A stretch of DNA of 64,000 nt from Cupriavidus sp. P-10 (lineage in GTDB: Bacteria > Pseudomonadota > Gammaproteobacteria > Burkholderiales > Burkholderiaceae): contig NZ_AP025171.1 of the NCBI RefSeq assembly GCF_003402535.2, forward strand, positions 868,001 through 932,000, written 5' to 3'. Below are positions 33,930 through 43,911 of the stretch, piece after piece; the first letter of the stretch is position 1; each line of letters opens with the position of its first letter. A program made the translations under genes and the position numbers. The notes under the pieces were generated by a model. It was not told the origin of the DNA. It saw only the letters and a program-made list of their open reading frames with translations, and searched no databases.

Positions 33930-34075
33930 CGAGGGTCTTTCCGGTTGCGTGGATGAGCGGGGGAGAGTGCTTGGGCGCAGCCACGAATGCTATGGCAAGG
34001 CCGCGCATGGTGATAAGAGCCAATCGGCGCCGGCGCGGTGGCACCACGCCTTGCGCCCGGCTTCACGTGCTTGCC

Positions 34076-35671
34076 TTATGCACCGCTCCATGCTTCGTTG
34101 TTGATGCGCGCGCTGAACTCGCGCGGCGGCTGGCGCGTGCGGGCCAGGTGATCCATGGCGGGTTCGATGACTTCGGCCAGCTTGTGGAAGGCGGGGCCGA
34201 TGTCGTCCTCCGGTACGCAGGCGTAGCCCAGCAGCAGCCCTTGCCGCGCCCGCTGCTCGTTGCTGTAGTAGCGCGACAGCGGCCGCGCCGACAGGCCCTG
34301 CGTACGCGCCGCCATGCTGATGCCGAGATCGTCGGCGCCCGGCGGCAAGTGCATCACCAGGTGCAGCCCGGCCTCATGCGTGGAGGTGGGCCAGTCCTGG
34401 CCGAAGCGCTTCGCAATGGCCTCGCGCAGCAGCCCCTGGCGCTGCGCATAGCGCTGGCGCATGCGGCGCAGGTGCGTGGCGTAGTGGCCTTCCTCGATAA
34501 AGTCCGCCAGCACCGCCTGCTGCATCAGTTGTCCCTCGCGGAACAGTTCCGACAGGCCGGTGGCGAAATGCGGCGCCAGCGGCTTGGGCAGCACCATGAA
34601 GCCCATGCGCAGCCCGGGGAAGAGCGTCTTGGAGAAGGTGCCCATGTAGATGACCCGGTCGTGCTCGTCCAGGCCTTGCAGCGAAGCCAGCGGCCTGCCC
34701 TCGAAGCGGAACTCGCTGTCGTAGTCGTCCTCGACGATCCAGGCGCCGCGCTGCCGCGCATATTCCAGCAGCATGCGCCGGCGCGTCAGGCTCATCACCG
34801 TGCCGAGCGGGTACTGGTGCGAGGGGGTGGCAAAGATAAAGCGGGGCGGGTCCTGCAGCGTGGCGGCATCGGGCGCGATGCCTTCGTCATCCACCGGCAC
34901 CGGGATCACGTCGACGCCCGCGTTGGTCAGCAGGCTGCGCGTGCCCCAGTAGCCGGGGTCTTCCATCCATGCCTTGTCGCCCGGATCGGCCAGCAGGCGC
35001 GCGATCAGGTCGATGGCCTGGTGGATGCCGGTGGTCAGGATGATCTGCTCGGGCTCGCAGCGCACCGCGCGCGCCAGCCGCAGGTGCTCGGCCAGCACGC
35101 GCCGCAGCGGCATATAGCCGCCGTGGTGGGCATAGGTCAGCAGTTCCGGACGCGGGTTGCGCCAGTGCTTGTTCAGCAGCCGGGCCCAGGTCGCGTGCGG
35201 GAACAGCGAGACATCGGGCACGCCCGCCATGAAGGCGCCCCACTGCCGATCCGACGCGCCGGCGTTGGACACGAGGTGCATCCCGCGCCGTGACAGATCG
35301 AAACGGTTTGAATTTTGCTGCACTGCGGGCACAGGCGTGGTGCCAATCCGGGCACCAGGCTTGTGCAATGCACTATGGTCGGGAAAAGTCTGCGAGACAA
35401 AGGTGCCACGTCCGGTCGATGCGGTGACGTAGCCTTCTGCCAGCAACTGCTCATACGCGTACAAAACGGTATTGCGGGAAACCCCTATCTCCGTCGCCAG
35501 CAGCCGCGATGCGGGCAGCTTGCTGCCCGCGGAGATAGAGCCAGCAAGGATTTCCTGGCGAATCAGCTCATACAGCTGGCGGTTCATATGCGTCCCGTTG
35601 CGGTCCGCCTGCGTTCCCGCCGGGCGCTCCAATCGCTGCAGCAACAACTCGGACAGAATCGTTTCCTTCAA
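34076..35671 (-). CDS. MocR/GabR-type regulator (GntR HTH + aminotransferase fold)
   Basis: The 531-residue regulator has a GntR winged helix (LYELIRQEILAGSISAGSKLPASRLLATEIGVSRNTVLYAYEQLLAEG, about 33-80). A type I PLP-aminotransferase domain follows with the PLP lysine in YMGTFSKTLFPGLRMGF. MocR proteins sense amine or PLP adducts; GabR senses GABA. A GABA transaminase and succinic semialdehyde dehydrogenase lie in the divergent cluster, so a GABA-like sensing role is likely. The TTG start at 35671 has GGAG 6 bp upstream and begins the usual ETILSELLLQRL leader. An ATG at 35587 would cut into the HTH leader. Confidence 0.88.
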   Translation of the reverse strand: MKETILSELLLQRLERPAGTQADRNGTHMNRQLYELIRQEILAGSISAGSKLPASRLLATEIGVSRNTVLYAYEQLLAEGYVTASTGRGTFVSQTFPDHSALHKPGARIGTTPVPAVQQNSNRFDLSRRGMHLVSNAGASDRQWGAFMAGVPDVSLFPHATWARLLNKHWRNPRPELLTYAHHGGYMPLRRVLAEHLRLARAVRCEPEQIILTTGIHQAIDLIARLLADPGDKAWMEDPGYWGTRSLLTNAGVDVIPVPVDDEGIAPDAATLQDPPRFIFATPSHQYPLGTVMSLTRRRMLLEYARQRGAWIVEDDYDSEFRFEGRPLASLQGLDEHDRVIYMGTFSKTLFPGLRMGFMVLPKPLAPHFATGLSELFREGQLMQQAVLADFIEEGHYATHLRRMRQRYAQRQGLLREAIAKRFGQDWPTSTHEAGLHLVMHLPPGADDLGISMAARTQGLSARPLSRYYSNEQRARQGLLLGYACVPEDDIGPAFHKLAEVIEPAMDHLARTRQPPREFSARINNEAWSGA

Positions 35672-35845
35672 AGTGGCTCCAGCAAATATCGTGAATATGG
35701 ATCTATGTATGGTACCAACGATCGTTTAATTTTCCATCCGTGGTTGGCGTCATCGAGAAATTTTTCGTGATTGCCGATCGATGCGTTGGCTTTGCGTCCC
35801 CTTGATGCGTCCCCCTCATGCGTCCCCCTCGCCAGGAGAGTTTTC
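35672..35845. promoter_or_regulatory. Divergent control region of the MocR gene and the amine-degradation cluster
   Basis: The 174-bp gap is locally AT-rich and holds the 8-bp palindrome TGGTACCA (35710-35717), of the kind bound by MocR/PdxR-type regulators. ATGCGTCCCCCTC-type short repeats lie just before the M20 gene (35800-35832). It is the likely operator for the cluster, with no finer assignment possible. Confidence 0.4.
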
Positions 35846-37201
35846 ATGTCAGGTCCCGATTCCCTCACGGTCAGTCTGTCCCCCGTACAGGCGGCGGTAC
35901 CCACCACCGCTGAACTCTCGCAGGCCGTGCGTGAACTCTTGCCCTATATGGTCGAGAAGCTGTCCGGCTTCGTGGCCGCCAGGAGCCCGTCGGGCGAAGA
36001 GCAGCCCGCGGCGGACTTCATCGAGGGCGCGCTGGCCGAACTGGGCCTGGCTTCCGAGCGCATCGCGCTGCGCACCGAGGACATCCGCCACTTGCCGATG
36101 TACTCGCCGGCGTGCTGCCCGGACGGCGGCCGCTACAACCTGCTGGCGACGCACCGGCCCAGCGGCAAGGGCGGGCGCTCGGTGCTGTTCAACGGGCATC
36201 TCGACGTGGTGCCGACCGGTCCGGAATCGATGTGGAGCCAGTCGCCGTTCGCGCCGGTGGTTAAGGATGGCTGGCTCTATGGCCGCGGCGCCGGCGACAT
36301 GAAGGGCGGCATCGTGTGCGCGCTGGCCGCGTTCAAGGCGCTTGCCAGCCTGGGCCTGCAGCCGGCGGGGGCGGTCGGCTTCAATGCCGTGCTGGAAGAA
36401 GAGAACACCGGCAATGGCGCGCTGGCCACGGTGGCGGCGCTGCGCAGCGCGGTTGGGGCCGGCAAGCTGGCATCTTTCGACACCGTGATCATTCCCGAGC
36501 CGCTGGGCGAGAGCCTGATGAGCGCGCAGGTCGGCGTGTTCTGGATGTTCATCGAGCTGACTGGCAAGCCGGCGCACGCGGCCTACATGACCAGCGGCGT
36601 CAACCCGGTCGAGGCAGGCATCGCGGTGATGGCAGACCTGCGCCAGCTGGAGGCCAAATGGAACCGCCCCGAGCACCGCCCGGCGGCTTACCGCGACCAC
36701 GCCCACCCGATCAACTTCAATCTCGGCCAGATCCAGGGCGGCGAGTGGAACTCGTCGGTGCCGTGCACCTGCACGCTGGGCGTGCGCATCGGCTTCTTCC
36801 CCAGCATGGATATCGACGAGGCCAAGGCCACTGTGGAAGCGCGCATCCGCGCCACCGTGGAGCGCCTGGCCAGCAACCTCGAACTGCGCATCCGCTATGA
36901 AGGCTTCCACGCCCCCGGCTGCGAATTCGATCTCGACGTGCCCAGCATGCAGGCGCTGGGCGAAGCGCACCGCAAGGTCAATGGCACGCCGATCCGCCGC
37001 GAGGCGACCACGGCAACCACCGATGCCCGGCATTTCCGCATCGGCCTGGAAACGCCGGTGACCTGCTACGGCCCCGAGGCCCGCAATATCCACGGCATCG
37101 ACGAATCGGTGTCGCTGGAAAGCATGGTGCGAGTGACCACGACGCTGGCCCAGTTCCTGGTGGACTGGTGCGGCGTGGAACCGGCCGGCGACGCGGCCTG
37201 A
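35846..37201 (+). CDS. M20 family metallo-deacylase (ArgE/DapE/CPG2 type)
   Basis: The 451-residue di-zinc hydrolase has the motifs in order: FNGHLDVVPTGP (His and Asp ligands, near 120), GRGAGDMKGG (Asp, near 152) and LEEENTGNG (catalytic Glu pair, near 186). A dimerisation domain and a C-terminal His region follow (PEARNIHGIDESVSLESM). It likely removes an acyl group from an N-acyl amine or amino acid. AGGAGA precedes the ATG at 35846. First gene of the large catabolic cluster. Confidence 0.88.
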   Translation: MSGPDSLTVSLSPVQAAVPTTAELSQAVRELLPYMVEKLSGFVAARSPSGEEQPAADFIEGALAELGLASERIALRTEDIRHLPMYSPACCPDGGRYNLLATHRPSGKGGRSVLFNGHLDVVPTGPESMWSQSPFAPVVKDGWLYGRGAGDMKGGIVCALAAFKALASLGLQPAGAVGFNAVLEEENTGNGALATVAALRSAVGAGKLASFDTVIIPEPLGESLMSAQVGVFWMFIELTGKPAHAAYMTSGVNPVEAGIAVMADLRQLEAKWNRPEHRPAAYRDHAHPINFNLGQIQGGEWNSSVPCTCTLGVRIGFFPSMDIDEAKATVEARIRATVERLASNLELRIRYEGFHAPGCEFDLDVPSMQALGEAHRKVNGTPIRREATTATTDARHFRIGLETPVTCYGPEARNIHGIDESVSLESMVRVTTTLAQFLVDWCGVEPAGDAA

Positions 37202-37287
37202 AGAAGCCGCGCGCAAGCACAACCGGCTTGCCATCCCAAAGTCATCACTGCTCCGAGCCAATCCGAGCCAAACTGAGGAACTGCCCG

Positions 37288-38892
37288 ATGAACCGATTCA
37301 CGATGCGCCTGACCAAGAGAGCATTTTCGATGGCGCTTGCCGCCGCCGGCCTGTCGCTGCTGCCGCTGGCATTGCCGGCAGGTAACGCCATTGCCCAGAC
37401 CAAGGGCGGCACGCTGTCCGGTATCGTCCAGCCCGAGCCGCCGATCCTGGTGAGCGCGATGAACTCGCAGGCGCCGACGCAGTACGTCGCCGGCAAGATC
37501 TACCAGGGCCTGCTGACCTACAGCGCCGACCTGAAGCCGCAGCCGGAGCTGGCCAAGTCGTGGACCATCTCGCCGGACGGCCTGACCTACACCTTCGAGT
37601 TGCAGAAGGGCGTGAAATGGCATGACGGCAAGCCGTTCACGTCCGCCGACGTAGTGTTCTCGATCGACAAGATGCTGCGCGACGTGCACGTGCGCACGCG
37701 CGCGGTCATCAACAAGTACATGGCGTCGATCCGCGCGGTCAACGACAGCACCGTCGAGATCAAGCTCAAGGAGCCGTTCCCGCCGTTTATCTCGATGTTC
37801 GAGACCGGCACCATGCCGATGATGCCCAAGCACATCTACGACGGCACCGACTACCGCAACAACCCGGCCAACCAGAAGCCGGTCGGCACCGGCCCCTTCA
37901 TGTTCAAGGAGTGGAAGAAGGGCGCCTATATCAAGCTGGCGAAGAACCCCAACTACTGGAAGGCGGGCAAGCCCTACCTGGATGAGCTGGTGTTCTACGT
38001 GATCCCCGATTCCGCCTCGCGCGCCGTGGCCTTCGAGAAGGGCGACGTGCAGGTGCTGCGCGGCGGCGATGTCGACAACGTCGACGTCAAGCGCCTGCGC
38101 GCGCTGCCCAACGTGGAGTACACCACCAAGGGCTGGGAAATGTTCTCGCCGATGGCCAGCATGCTGCTCAACGAGCGCAAGCCGCCGTTCGACAACGTCA
38201 AGGTGCGCCAGGCCGTGATGCACGTGCTCAACCGCAAGATGATCGTCAACAACATCTTCTTCGGCATGGGCAAGCCGGCGGTCAGCCCGTTCTCGTCGAC
38301 CACGCTGTTCTTCGACAAGAACATGCCCGAGTACGACTTCAACCTGAAGAAGGCGCGCGAGCTGGTCAAGGCGTCGGGCGTTGACGTGGGCAAGTATCCG
38401 GTCAAGATCCTGTCGACCTCGTACGGCGCCAACTGGGATCGCCTAGACGAGTACGTCAAGCAGATGCTCGAGCAGCTCGGCTTCAAGGTCAGCATCGAAT
38501 CGGCCGACGCCGGCACCTGGTCGGCACGCGTCAGCAACTGGGAATTCGACCTGACCACGACCTACACCTACCAGTACGGCGACCCCGCGCTGGGCGTCGA
38601 GCGGCTCTACGTGACGCGCAATATCGTCAAAGGCACGCCGTTCGCCAACGTGCAGGGCTACAGCAATCCGAAGGCTGACGAGCTGTGGGCCAAGGCCGGC
38701 TCGACCATGGACACCGCGGAGCGCCAGAAGCTGTACAGCGAGCTGCAGAAGATCCTGGTGACCGACGTGGCCAACGCCAACCTGTTCGAGGTGGAGTTCC
38801 CCACGCTGTATCGCAAGCATTTCAAGAACCTCGTGACCACCGCCATCGGCCTGAACGAGTCCTTCGACAACGTCTCGCTCGAGAAGAACTGA
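37288..38892 (+). CDS. ABC transporter substrate-binding protein, family 5 (peptide/opine type)
   Basis: The 534-residue periplasmic binding protein has a signal peptide (about residues 1-36, ending GNAIAQ) and SBP_bac_5 features: KIYQGLLTYSADLKPQPELAKSW, GVKWHDGKPFTSADVVFSIDKM and PVGTGPFMFKEWKKG. It delivers the substrate to the permeases encoded just downstream. In this context the ligand may be an acylated polyamine or amino-acid conjugate rather than a dipeptide. GAGGAA precedes the ATG at 37288. Confidence 0.92.
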   Translation: MNRFTMRLTKRAFSMALAAAGLSLLPLALPAGNAIAQTKGGTLSGIVQPEPPILVSAMNSQAPTQYVAGKIYQGLLTYSADLKPQPELAKSWTISPDGLTYTFELQKGVKWHDGKPFTSADVVFSIDKMLRDVHVRTRAVINKYMASIRAVNDSTVEIKLKEPFPPFISMFETGTMPMMPKHIYDGTDYRNNPANQKPVGTGPFMFKEWKKGAYIKLAKNPNYWKAGKPYLDELVFYVIPDSASRAVAFEKGDVQVLRGGDVDNVDVKRLRALPNVEYTTKGWEMFSPMASMLLNERKPPFDNVKVRQAVMHVLNRKMIVNNIFFGMGKPAVSPFSSTTLFFDKNMPEYDFNLKKARELVKASGVDVGKYPVKILSTSYGANWDRLDEYVKQMLEQLGFKVSIESADAGTWSARVSNWEFDLTTTYTYQYGDPALGVERLYVTRNIVKGTPFANVQGYSNPKADELWAKAGSTMDTAERQKLYSELQKILVTDVANANLFEVEFPTLYRKHFKNLVTTAIGLNESFDNVSLEKN

Positions 38893-39050
38893 GCGAGACC
38901 GGAGCCACTGCCCGCGCCCGAGCCGGCGCGGGCAGGCAATCTTGAAGCCTGAAATCCGCTGCCATCGCCGCGCCCCGCATGGGGAACGGCGAGGGCCAGC
39001 TGCATCCCAGTGCCGTGGTGGCCAGCCCGGCCGCCAGCGTGGAGCAAGCC

Positions 39051-40055
39051 GTGAACTTTCTATCCTTTCTTGGCGCCCGTCTCGGAAAGGCCGTCGTGGT
39101 CGTCCTTGGCGTGGTCGTCATCAACTTCTTCCTGATCCGGATGGCGCCGGGCGACCCGGCCACCGTGATGGCGGGCGAAGCCGGTGCCGGCGACGCCGCC
39201 TTCGTCAACCAGCTGCGCGAGCAGTTCGGGCTCGACCAGCCCGTGATGACCCAGCTTGGCATCTATCTCAAGGGCGTGGCGCAGCTTGACCTGGGCTACT
39301 CATACCGCAACCACCTGCCGGTGCTGGACCTGATCCTCGACCGGCTGCCCGCGACCTTCCTGCTGATGAGCGGGGCGTTTCTCTTTTCCATCGTGCTGGG
39401 CGTGCTGCTCGGCGTGATCGCGGCGCGCACCCGCTACGAGAACCGGCGCCGCTGGATCGACAGCGCGGTGATGTCGGGCGCGCTGCTGCTGTATGCGACG
39501 CCGCTGTTCTGGCTGTCGCTGATGGCCATCATCCTGTTCTCGGTGGTGCTGGGCTGGCTGCCGGCCTTCGGCATGGAGACCATCGGCGCCGGCTACACCG
39601 GCCTGGCCCGCGTCAAGGACGTGGCGCTGCACCTGATCCTGCCGACGGTGTCGCTGGGCTGCTTCTTCATGGCCGTGTACGTGCGCCTGACGCGCGCTTC
39701 CATGCTGGAGGTGATGGGCATGGACTACGTCAAGACCGCGCGCGCCAAGGGCGTTCCCGCTGGCCGCGTGATCCGCGTGCATATGCTGCGCAACGCGCTG
39801 CTGCCGGTGATCACCTTCGCTGGCATCCAGCTGGGCCAGATGGCCGGCGGCGCGGTGCTGACCGAAACCGTGTTCTCGTGGCCGGGCATCGGCCGGCTGA
39901 TGTTCGATGCGCTGCTGCAGCGCGACTACCAGCTGCTGCTCGGCATCTTCTTCGTGACCTCGGCGCTGGTGGTGTTCTTCAACCTGGTGACCGACGTGAT
40001 CTACCGCTTTATCGACCCCCGCATCGCCGCGGGTGGCAAGGGAGCCACCGCATGA
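39051..40055 (+). CDS. ABC transporter permease, DppB type
   Basis: The 334-residue inner-membrane permease has six helices and the EAA loop (YVKTARAKGVPAGRVIRVHMLRNALLPVITFAG). The GTG at 39051 is chosen because GGAG lies 6 bp upstream and the first helix (LGKAVVVVLGVVVINFFLIRMAPGDP) starts right after. An ATG at 38979 would add an unlikely hydrophilic leader. The stop overlaps the next ATG (ATGA). Confidence 0.92.
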   Translation: MNFLSFLGARLGKAVVVVLGVVVINFFLIRMAPGDPATVMAGEAGAGDAAFVNQLREQFGLDQPVMTQLGIYLKGVAQLDLGYSYRNHLPVLDLILDRLPATFLLMSGAFLFSIVLGVLLGVIAARTRYENRRRWIDSAVMSGALLLYATPLFWLSLMAIILFSVVLGWLPAFGMETIGAGYTGLARVKDVALHLILPTVSLGCFFMAVYVRLTRASMLEVMGMDYVKTARAKGVPAGRVIRVHMLRNALLPVITFAGIQLGQMAGGAVLTETVFSWPGIGRLMFDALLQRDYQLLLGIFFVTSALVVFFNLVTDVIYRFIDPRIAAGGKGATA

Positions 40056-40891
40056 AAGCCTTCCTGCAACGTTATTGCCGCAACTATGGCGCGGTGATCG
40101 GCCTGCTGGTGCTGTTGGGCGTGCTGGCACTTGCCGTGCTTGCGCCGATCTTCTACGAAGAGTCGCCGTGGCTGATGGTGGCCGAGCCGCTGGTGCAGCC
40201 GTTCACCGACCCGGCGCTTCCTTTTGGCACCGACATGCTCGGGCGCGACATCACCGCCGGCATGCTCTACGGCGCGCGGGTCTCGCTGCTGGTCGGCGTG
40301 ATCTCCACCGCGGTGGCGCTCGCCGTCGGCATCGCCGTGGGCGCGGTCGCGGGCTATTGCGGCGGCCGTGTCGACGATGCGCTGATGCGCATCACCGAGT
40401 TCTTCCAGACCATTCCGCAGCTGGCCATGGCAGTTGTGATCGTGGCGATCTTCAACCCGTCGATCTATTCCATCGTCGCCGCCATCTCGGTGGTGTCGTG
40501 GCCACCGGTGGCGCGCCTGGTGCGCGGCGAGTTCCTGTCGCTCAAGCAGCGCGAATTCGTGCAGGCCGCGGTGGTGATCGGGCAGAAGCCGGTGCGCATC
40601 ATCGCCACGCAGATCCTGCCCAATGCCATGTCGCCGATCATCGTGTCGGCCTCGTTCATGGTCGCCACCGCGATCCTGACCGAATCGGCGCTGGCCTTCC
40701 TGGGGCTGGGCGACCGCAACATGATGAGCTGGGGCTTCATGATCGGCGCGGCGCGCACCATGATCCGCGAAGCGTGGTGGATGAGTGTATGGCCCGGCGT
40801 GGCGATCCTGCTGACGGTGCTGTCGATCAACCTGATCGGCGAGGGCCTGAACGACGCCATGAACCCGCAGCTGCGCCGCCGCGGCGAGTGA
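40052..40891 (+). CDS. ABC transporter permease, DppC type
   Basis: The 279-residue permease is the partner of the preceding DppB-type protein. It has the DppC features FGTDMLGRDITAGMLYGARVSLLVGVI and an EAA loop (FVQAAVVIGQKPVRIIATQILPNAMSPIIV). Its ATG overlaps the previous stop, implying coupled synthesis of the membrane heterodimer. Confidence 0.93.
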   Translation: MKAFLQRYCRNYGAVIGLLVLLGVLALAVLAPIFYEESPWLMVAEPLVQPFTDPALPFGTDMLGRDITAGMLYGARVSLLVGVISTAVALAVGIAVGAVAGYCGGRVDDALMRITEFFQTIPQLAMAVVIVAIFNPSIYSIVAAISVVSWPPVARLVRGEFLSLKQREFVQAAVVIGQKPVRIIATQILPNAMSPIIVSASFMVATAILTESALAFLGLGDRNMMSWGFMIGAARTMIREAWWMSVWPGVAILLTVLSINLIGEGLNDAMNPQLRRRGE

Positions 40892-40923
40892 GCGCCCGCC
40901 TGGAAATGCAAAGGACAACTGTG

Positions 40924-42561
40924 ATGAAGACCAGCGACCAAGCGCCCCTGCTGTCGATCCGCGACCTCTCGATCGCGCTGCCCGCGGGCGGCGACCGCCC
41001 CTACGCGGTGCGCGATATCTCCTATGACCTGCATGCCGGCGAGATCCTCTGCATCGTCGGCGAATCGGGTTCTGGCAAGTCGATGAGCGCCAACGCCATC
41101 ATGGGCCTGCTGCCAACCTACCTGAAGCCGGAGCAGGGCCAGATCCTGTTCAAGGGCCGCGACCTGCTGACGCAGGACGAAGCCACGCTGCTCGGCATGC
41201 GCGGCAAGGACATGGCCATGGTGTTCCAGGAGCCGCTGTCCGCGCTGAACCCGGTGATGACCGTGGGCGACCAGATCGCCGAGGTCATGCGCGTGCACAA
41301 CGCCTGTTCGGGCGAGGCGCGTGCGCGCCGGGTGCTCGAATTGCTGGAGTTCGTCGGCCTGCCCGATCCGGCGACGCTGATGCATGCCTATCCGTTCCGC
41401 CTGTCGGGTGGCCAGCGCCAGCGCGTGGTGATCGCCATGGCGCTGGCGCTCGAACCGGCGCTGCTGATCGCCGACGAGCCGACTACCGCGCTCGATGTCA
41501 CCACGCAGGCGCAGATCCTCGACCTGATCCGCCGTATCCAGGCCGAGAAGGGCATGGGCGTGATGTTCGTCACCCATGACTTCGGTGTGGTGGCCGAGAT
41601 CGCCGATCGCGTGGCGGTAATGGAGAAGGGCGTTCTGGTGGAGATGGGCAGCGCCGACCAGGTGTTGAACCGCCCGCAGCATGCCTATACCAAGCGTCTG
41701 ATCGGCGCGGTGCCGCACGGCCGTGCCGGCGAGCGCGGGCGCAACGAGAGCGAGACCGTGCTGGAGGTGCGCGACCTGCGCAAGACCTATGTGACCGGCG
41801 GCGGGCTCTTCACCAAGAAGCGCGTGGTGCATGCGGTGGATGGCGTCAGCTTCACGGTGCGCCGCGGCGAGACGCTGGGCATCGTCGGCGAGTCGGGCTC
41901 GGGCAAGTCGACCATCGGCAAATGCCTGCTGCGCCTGACGGATATCGATGGCGGCGCGCTGATGTTCGATGGCCAGGACATCGCCCGGCTGTCCGAGCGC
42001 CAGTTCCGCCCGCTGCGCCGCGACGTGCAGATGATCTTCCAGGATCCGTTTGCCTCGCTCAATCCCCGCCACACGGTGGGTCGCATCATCACCGATGGCC
42101 CGGTCGCCAATGGCGTGCCGCTGGCGGCCGCACAGGCGCGCGCCCGTGAACTGCTGCAGCTGGTGGGGCTGGAGGCGTCCGCGTTCGACCGCTATCCCAA
42201 CCAGTTCTCCGGCGGCCAGCGCCAGCGCATCGGCATCGCGCGGGCACTGGCGCTCGAACCCAAGCTGCTGGTGGCCGACGAGTCGGTCTCGGCGCTCGAT
42301 GTCTCGGTGCAGGCGCAGGTGCTGGAGCTGCTGGCCGACCTGCAGAAGCGCCTGAATATCGGCCTGATCTTCATTACCCATGACCTGCGCGTCGCCGCGC
42401 AGATCTGCCACCACGTGCTCGTGATGCACAAGGGCCGCGTGGTCGAGTCCGGCCCGCCGGGGCAGATCTTCGACGCGCCGCAGCACGCCTATACCCAGCG
42501 CCTGATCGGCGCGATTCCCGGCAAGGAATGGGACCCCACTCTGATCCGCGCCGCCGCCTGA
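40924..42561 (+). CDS. Fused double ATPase of the peptide-type ABC transporter (DppD-DppF)
   Basis: The 545-residue protein holds two complete ABC ATPase domains. Domain 1: [50 protein letters not shown]. Domain 2: [50 protein letters not shown]. Both domains look active. The C-terminal oligopeptide/dipeptide tail is partly present ([15 protein letters not shown] and [15 protein letters not shown]). AAGGA precedes the ATG at 40924; a GTG codon lies one position earlier. Confidence 0.94.
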   Translation: MKTSDQAPLLSIRDLSIALPAGGDRPYAVRDISYDLHAGEILCIVGESGSGKSMSANAIMGLLPTYLKPEQGQILFKGRDLLTQDEATLLGMRGKDMAMVFQEPLSALNPVMTVGDQIAEVMRVHNACSGEARARRVLELLEFVGLPDPATLMHAYPFRLSGGQRQRVVIAMALALEPALLIADEPTTALDVTTQAQILDLIRRIQAEKGMGVMFVTHDFGVVAEIADRVAVMEKGVLVEMGSADQVLNRPQHAYTKRLIGAVPHGRAGERGRNESETVLEVRDLRKTYVTGGGLFTKKRVVHAVDGVSFTVRRGETLGIVGESGSGKSTIGKCLLRLTDIDGGALMFDGQDIARLSERQFRPLRRDVQMIFQDPFASLNPRHTVGRIITDGPVANGVPLAAAQARARELLQLVGLEASAFDRYPNQFSGGQRQRIGIARALALEPKLLVADESVSALDVSVQAQVLELLADLQKRLNIGLIFITHDLRVAAQICHHVLVMHKGRVVESGPPGQIFDAPQHAYTQRLIGAIPGKEWDPTLIRAAA

Positions 42562-42613
42562 GCGGCGCGGGCACCAACCACGTCGCAACCGCAAGAATAA
42601 CTGGAGAGAAGTG

Positions 42614-43876
42614 ATGAAGAACGCCGAACTGGTTCGCCGCAAGGACGCCGCCACCCCGCGCGGCGTGGGCGTGATGTGCAATTTCTACGCCGAGCGCGCG
42701 CTGAATTCGGAGATCTGGGATGTCGAGGGCAAGCGCTATATCGACTTCGCCGCAGGCATCGCCGTGCTCAACACGGGCCACCGCCATCCGCGCCTGGTCG
42801 AGGCCGTCGAGAAGCAGCTGGGGCGCTTCACCCACACCGCTTACCAGATCGTGCCATACGCCAGCTATATCGAACTGGCCGAGAAGATCAACCGCCGTGC
42901 GCCGGGCCGCTCCGCCAAGAAGACCGCATTCTTCACCACCGGCGCCGAGGCGGTGGAAAACGCCATCAAGATCGCGCGCGCCGCCACCGGCCGGCCGGGC
43001 GTGATTGCATTCTCCGGCGGCTTCCACGGCCGCACCATGATGGGCATGGCGCTGACCGGCAAGGTCGCGCCGTACAAGATCGGCTTCGGGCCGTTCCCGG
43101 GCGAGGTCTACCACGCGCCGTATCCGTGCGCGCTGCACGGGGTCAGCACCGACGATTCGCTCAAGGCGCTGCAGCACCTGTTCAAGGCGGACATCGATCC
43201 CAAGCGCGTGGCGGCCATCATCTTCGAGCCCGTGCAGGGCGAGGGCGGCTTCAACGTCGCGCCGACCGATTTCGTGCGCGCGCTGCGTGCGGTCTGCGAT
43301 GAGCACGGCATCCTGCTGATCGCCGATGAAGTCCAGACCGGCTTCGGCCGCACCGGCAAGCTGTTCGCGATGGAGCACTACGACGTGGCGCCGGACCTGA
43401 CCACCATGGCCAAGAGCCTGGCCGGCGGCATGCCGCTGTCGGCCGTGTGCGGCCGCGCCGAGGTGATGGACGCTCCCGCGCCCGGCGGACTGGGCGGCAC
43501 GTATGCCGGCAACCCCCTGGCGGTGGCGTCGGCGCTGGCGGTGCTGGACGTGCTCGAAAGCGAAAAGCTGATCGAACGCGGCGCCGAACTGGGCCAGCGT
43601 TTGATGGCGCGCCTGGAAAACCTGCGCCCGCGTGTGCCGCAGATCGCCGAAGTGCGCGGCGTCGGCGCCATGGTGGCAGTGGAATTCCGCCAGGCCGACG
43701 GCAGCCCCGATCCCGACTTTACGCGCACGGTGCAGAACCGCGCGCTGGAAAAGGGCCTGCTGCTGCTGTCGTGCGGCGTGTACGGCAATGTGATCCGCTT
43801 CCTGTTCCCGCTGACGATCCAGGACGAAGTGATGAACGAAGGCCTGGACATCCTGGCCGAGGCACTGACGCGCTGA
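42614..43876 (+). CDS. gabT: 4-Aminobutyrate transaminase
   Basis: The 420-residue class III PLP aminotransferase has DFAAGIAVLNTGHRHP near residue 44, FFTTGAEAVENAIKIAR, LLIADEVQTGFGRTGKLFAMEH (Asp about 238) and the PLP lysine in TTMAKSLAGGMPLSAV (Lys about 267). It is a close GabT type. It converts GABA to succinic semialdehyde and may also act on putrescine or 5-aminovalerate. GGAGA precedes the ATG. Confidence 0.92.
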   Translation: MKNAELVRRKDAATPRGVGVMCNFYAERALNSEIWDVEGKRYIDFAAGIAVLNTGHRHPRLVEAVEKQLGRFTHTAYQIVPYASYIELAEKINRRAPGRSAKKTAFFTTGAEAVENAIKIARAATGRPGVIAFSGGFHGRTMMGMALTGKVAPYKIGFGPFPGEVYHAPYPCALHGVSTDDSLKALQHLFKADIDPKRVAAIIFEPVQGEGGFNVAPTDFVRALRAVCDEHGILLIADEVQTGFGRTGKLFAMEHYDVAPDLTTMAKSLAGGMPLSAVCGRAEVMDAPAPGGLGGTYAGNPLAVASALAVLDVLESEKLIERGAELGQRLMARLENLRPRVPQIAEVRGVGAMVAVEFRQADGSPDPDFTRTVQNRALEKGLLLLSCGVYGNVIRFLFPLTIQDEVMNEGLDILAEALTR

Positions 43877-43911
43877 AGCGTTCGCTCCCATCGATACCAA
43901 CGAGACATTCC

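Noticed and set aside
40465..42681. 738-codon open frame on the minus strand opposite the ABC transporter ATPase
   Set aside because: It is an antisense shadow of a perfect double-ATPase gene and lacks recognisable domains.
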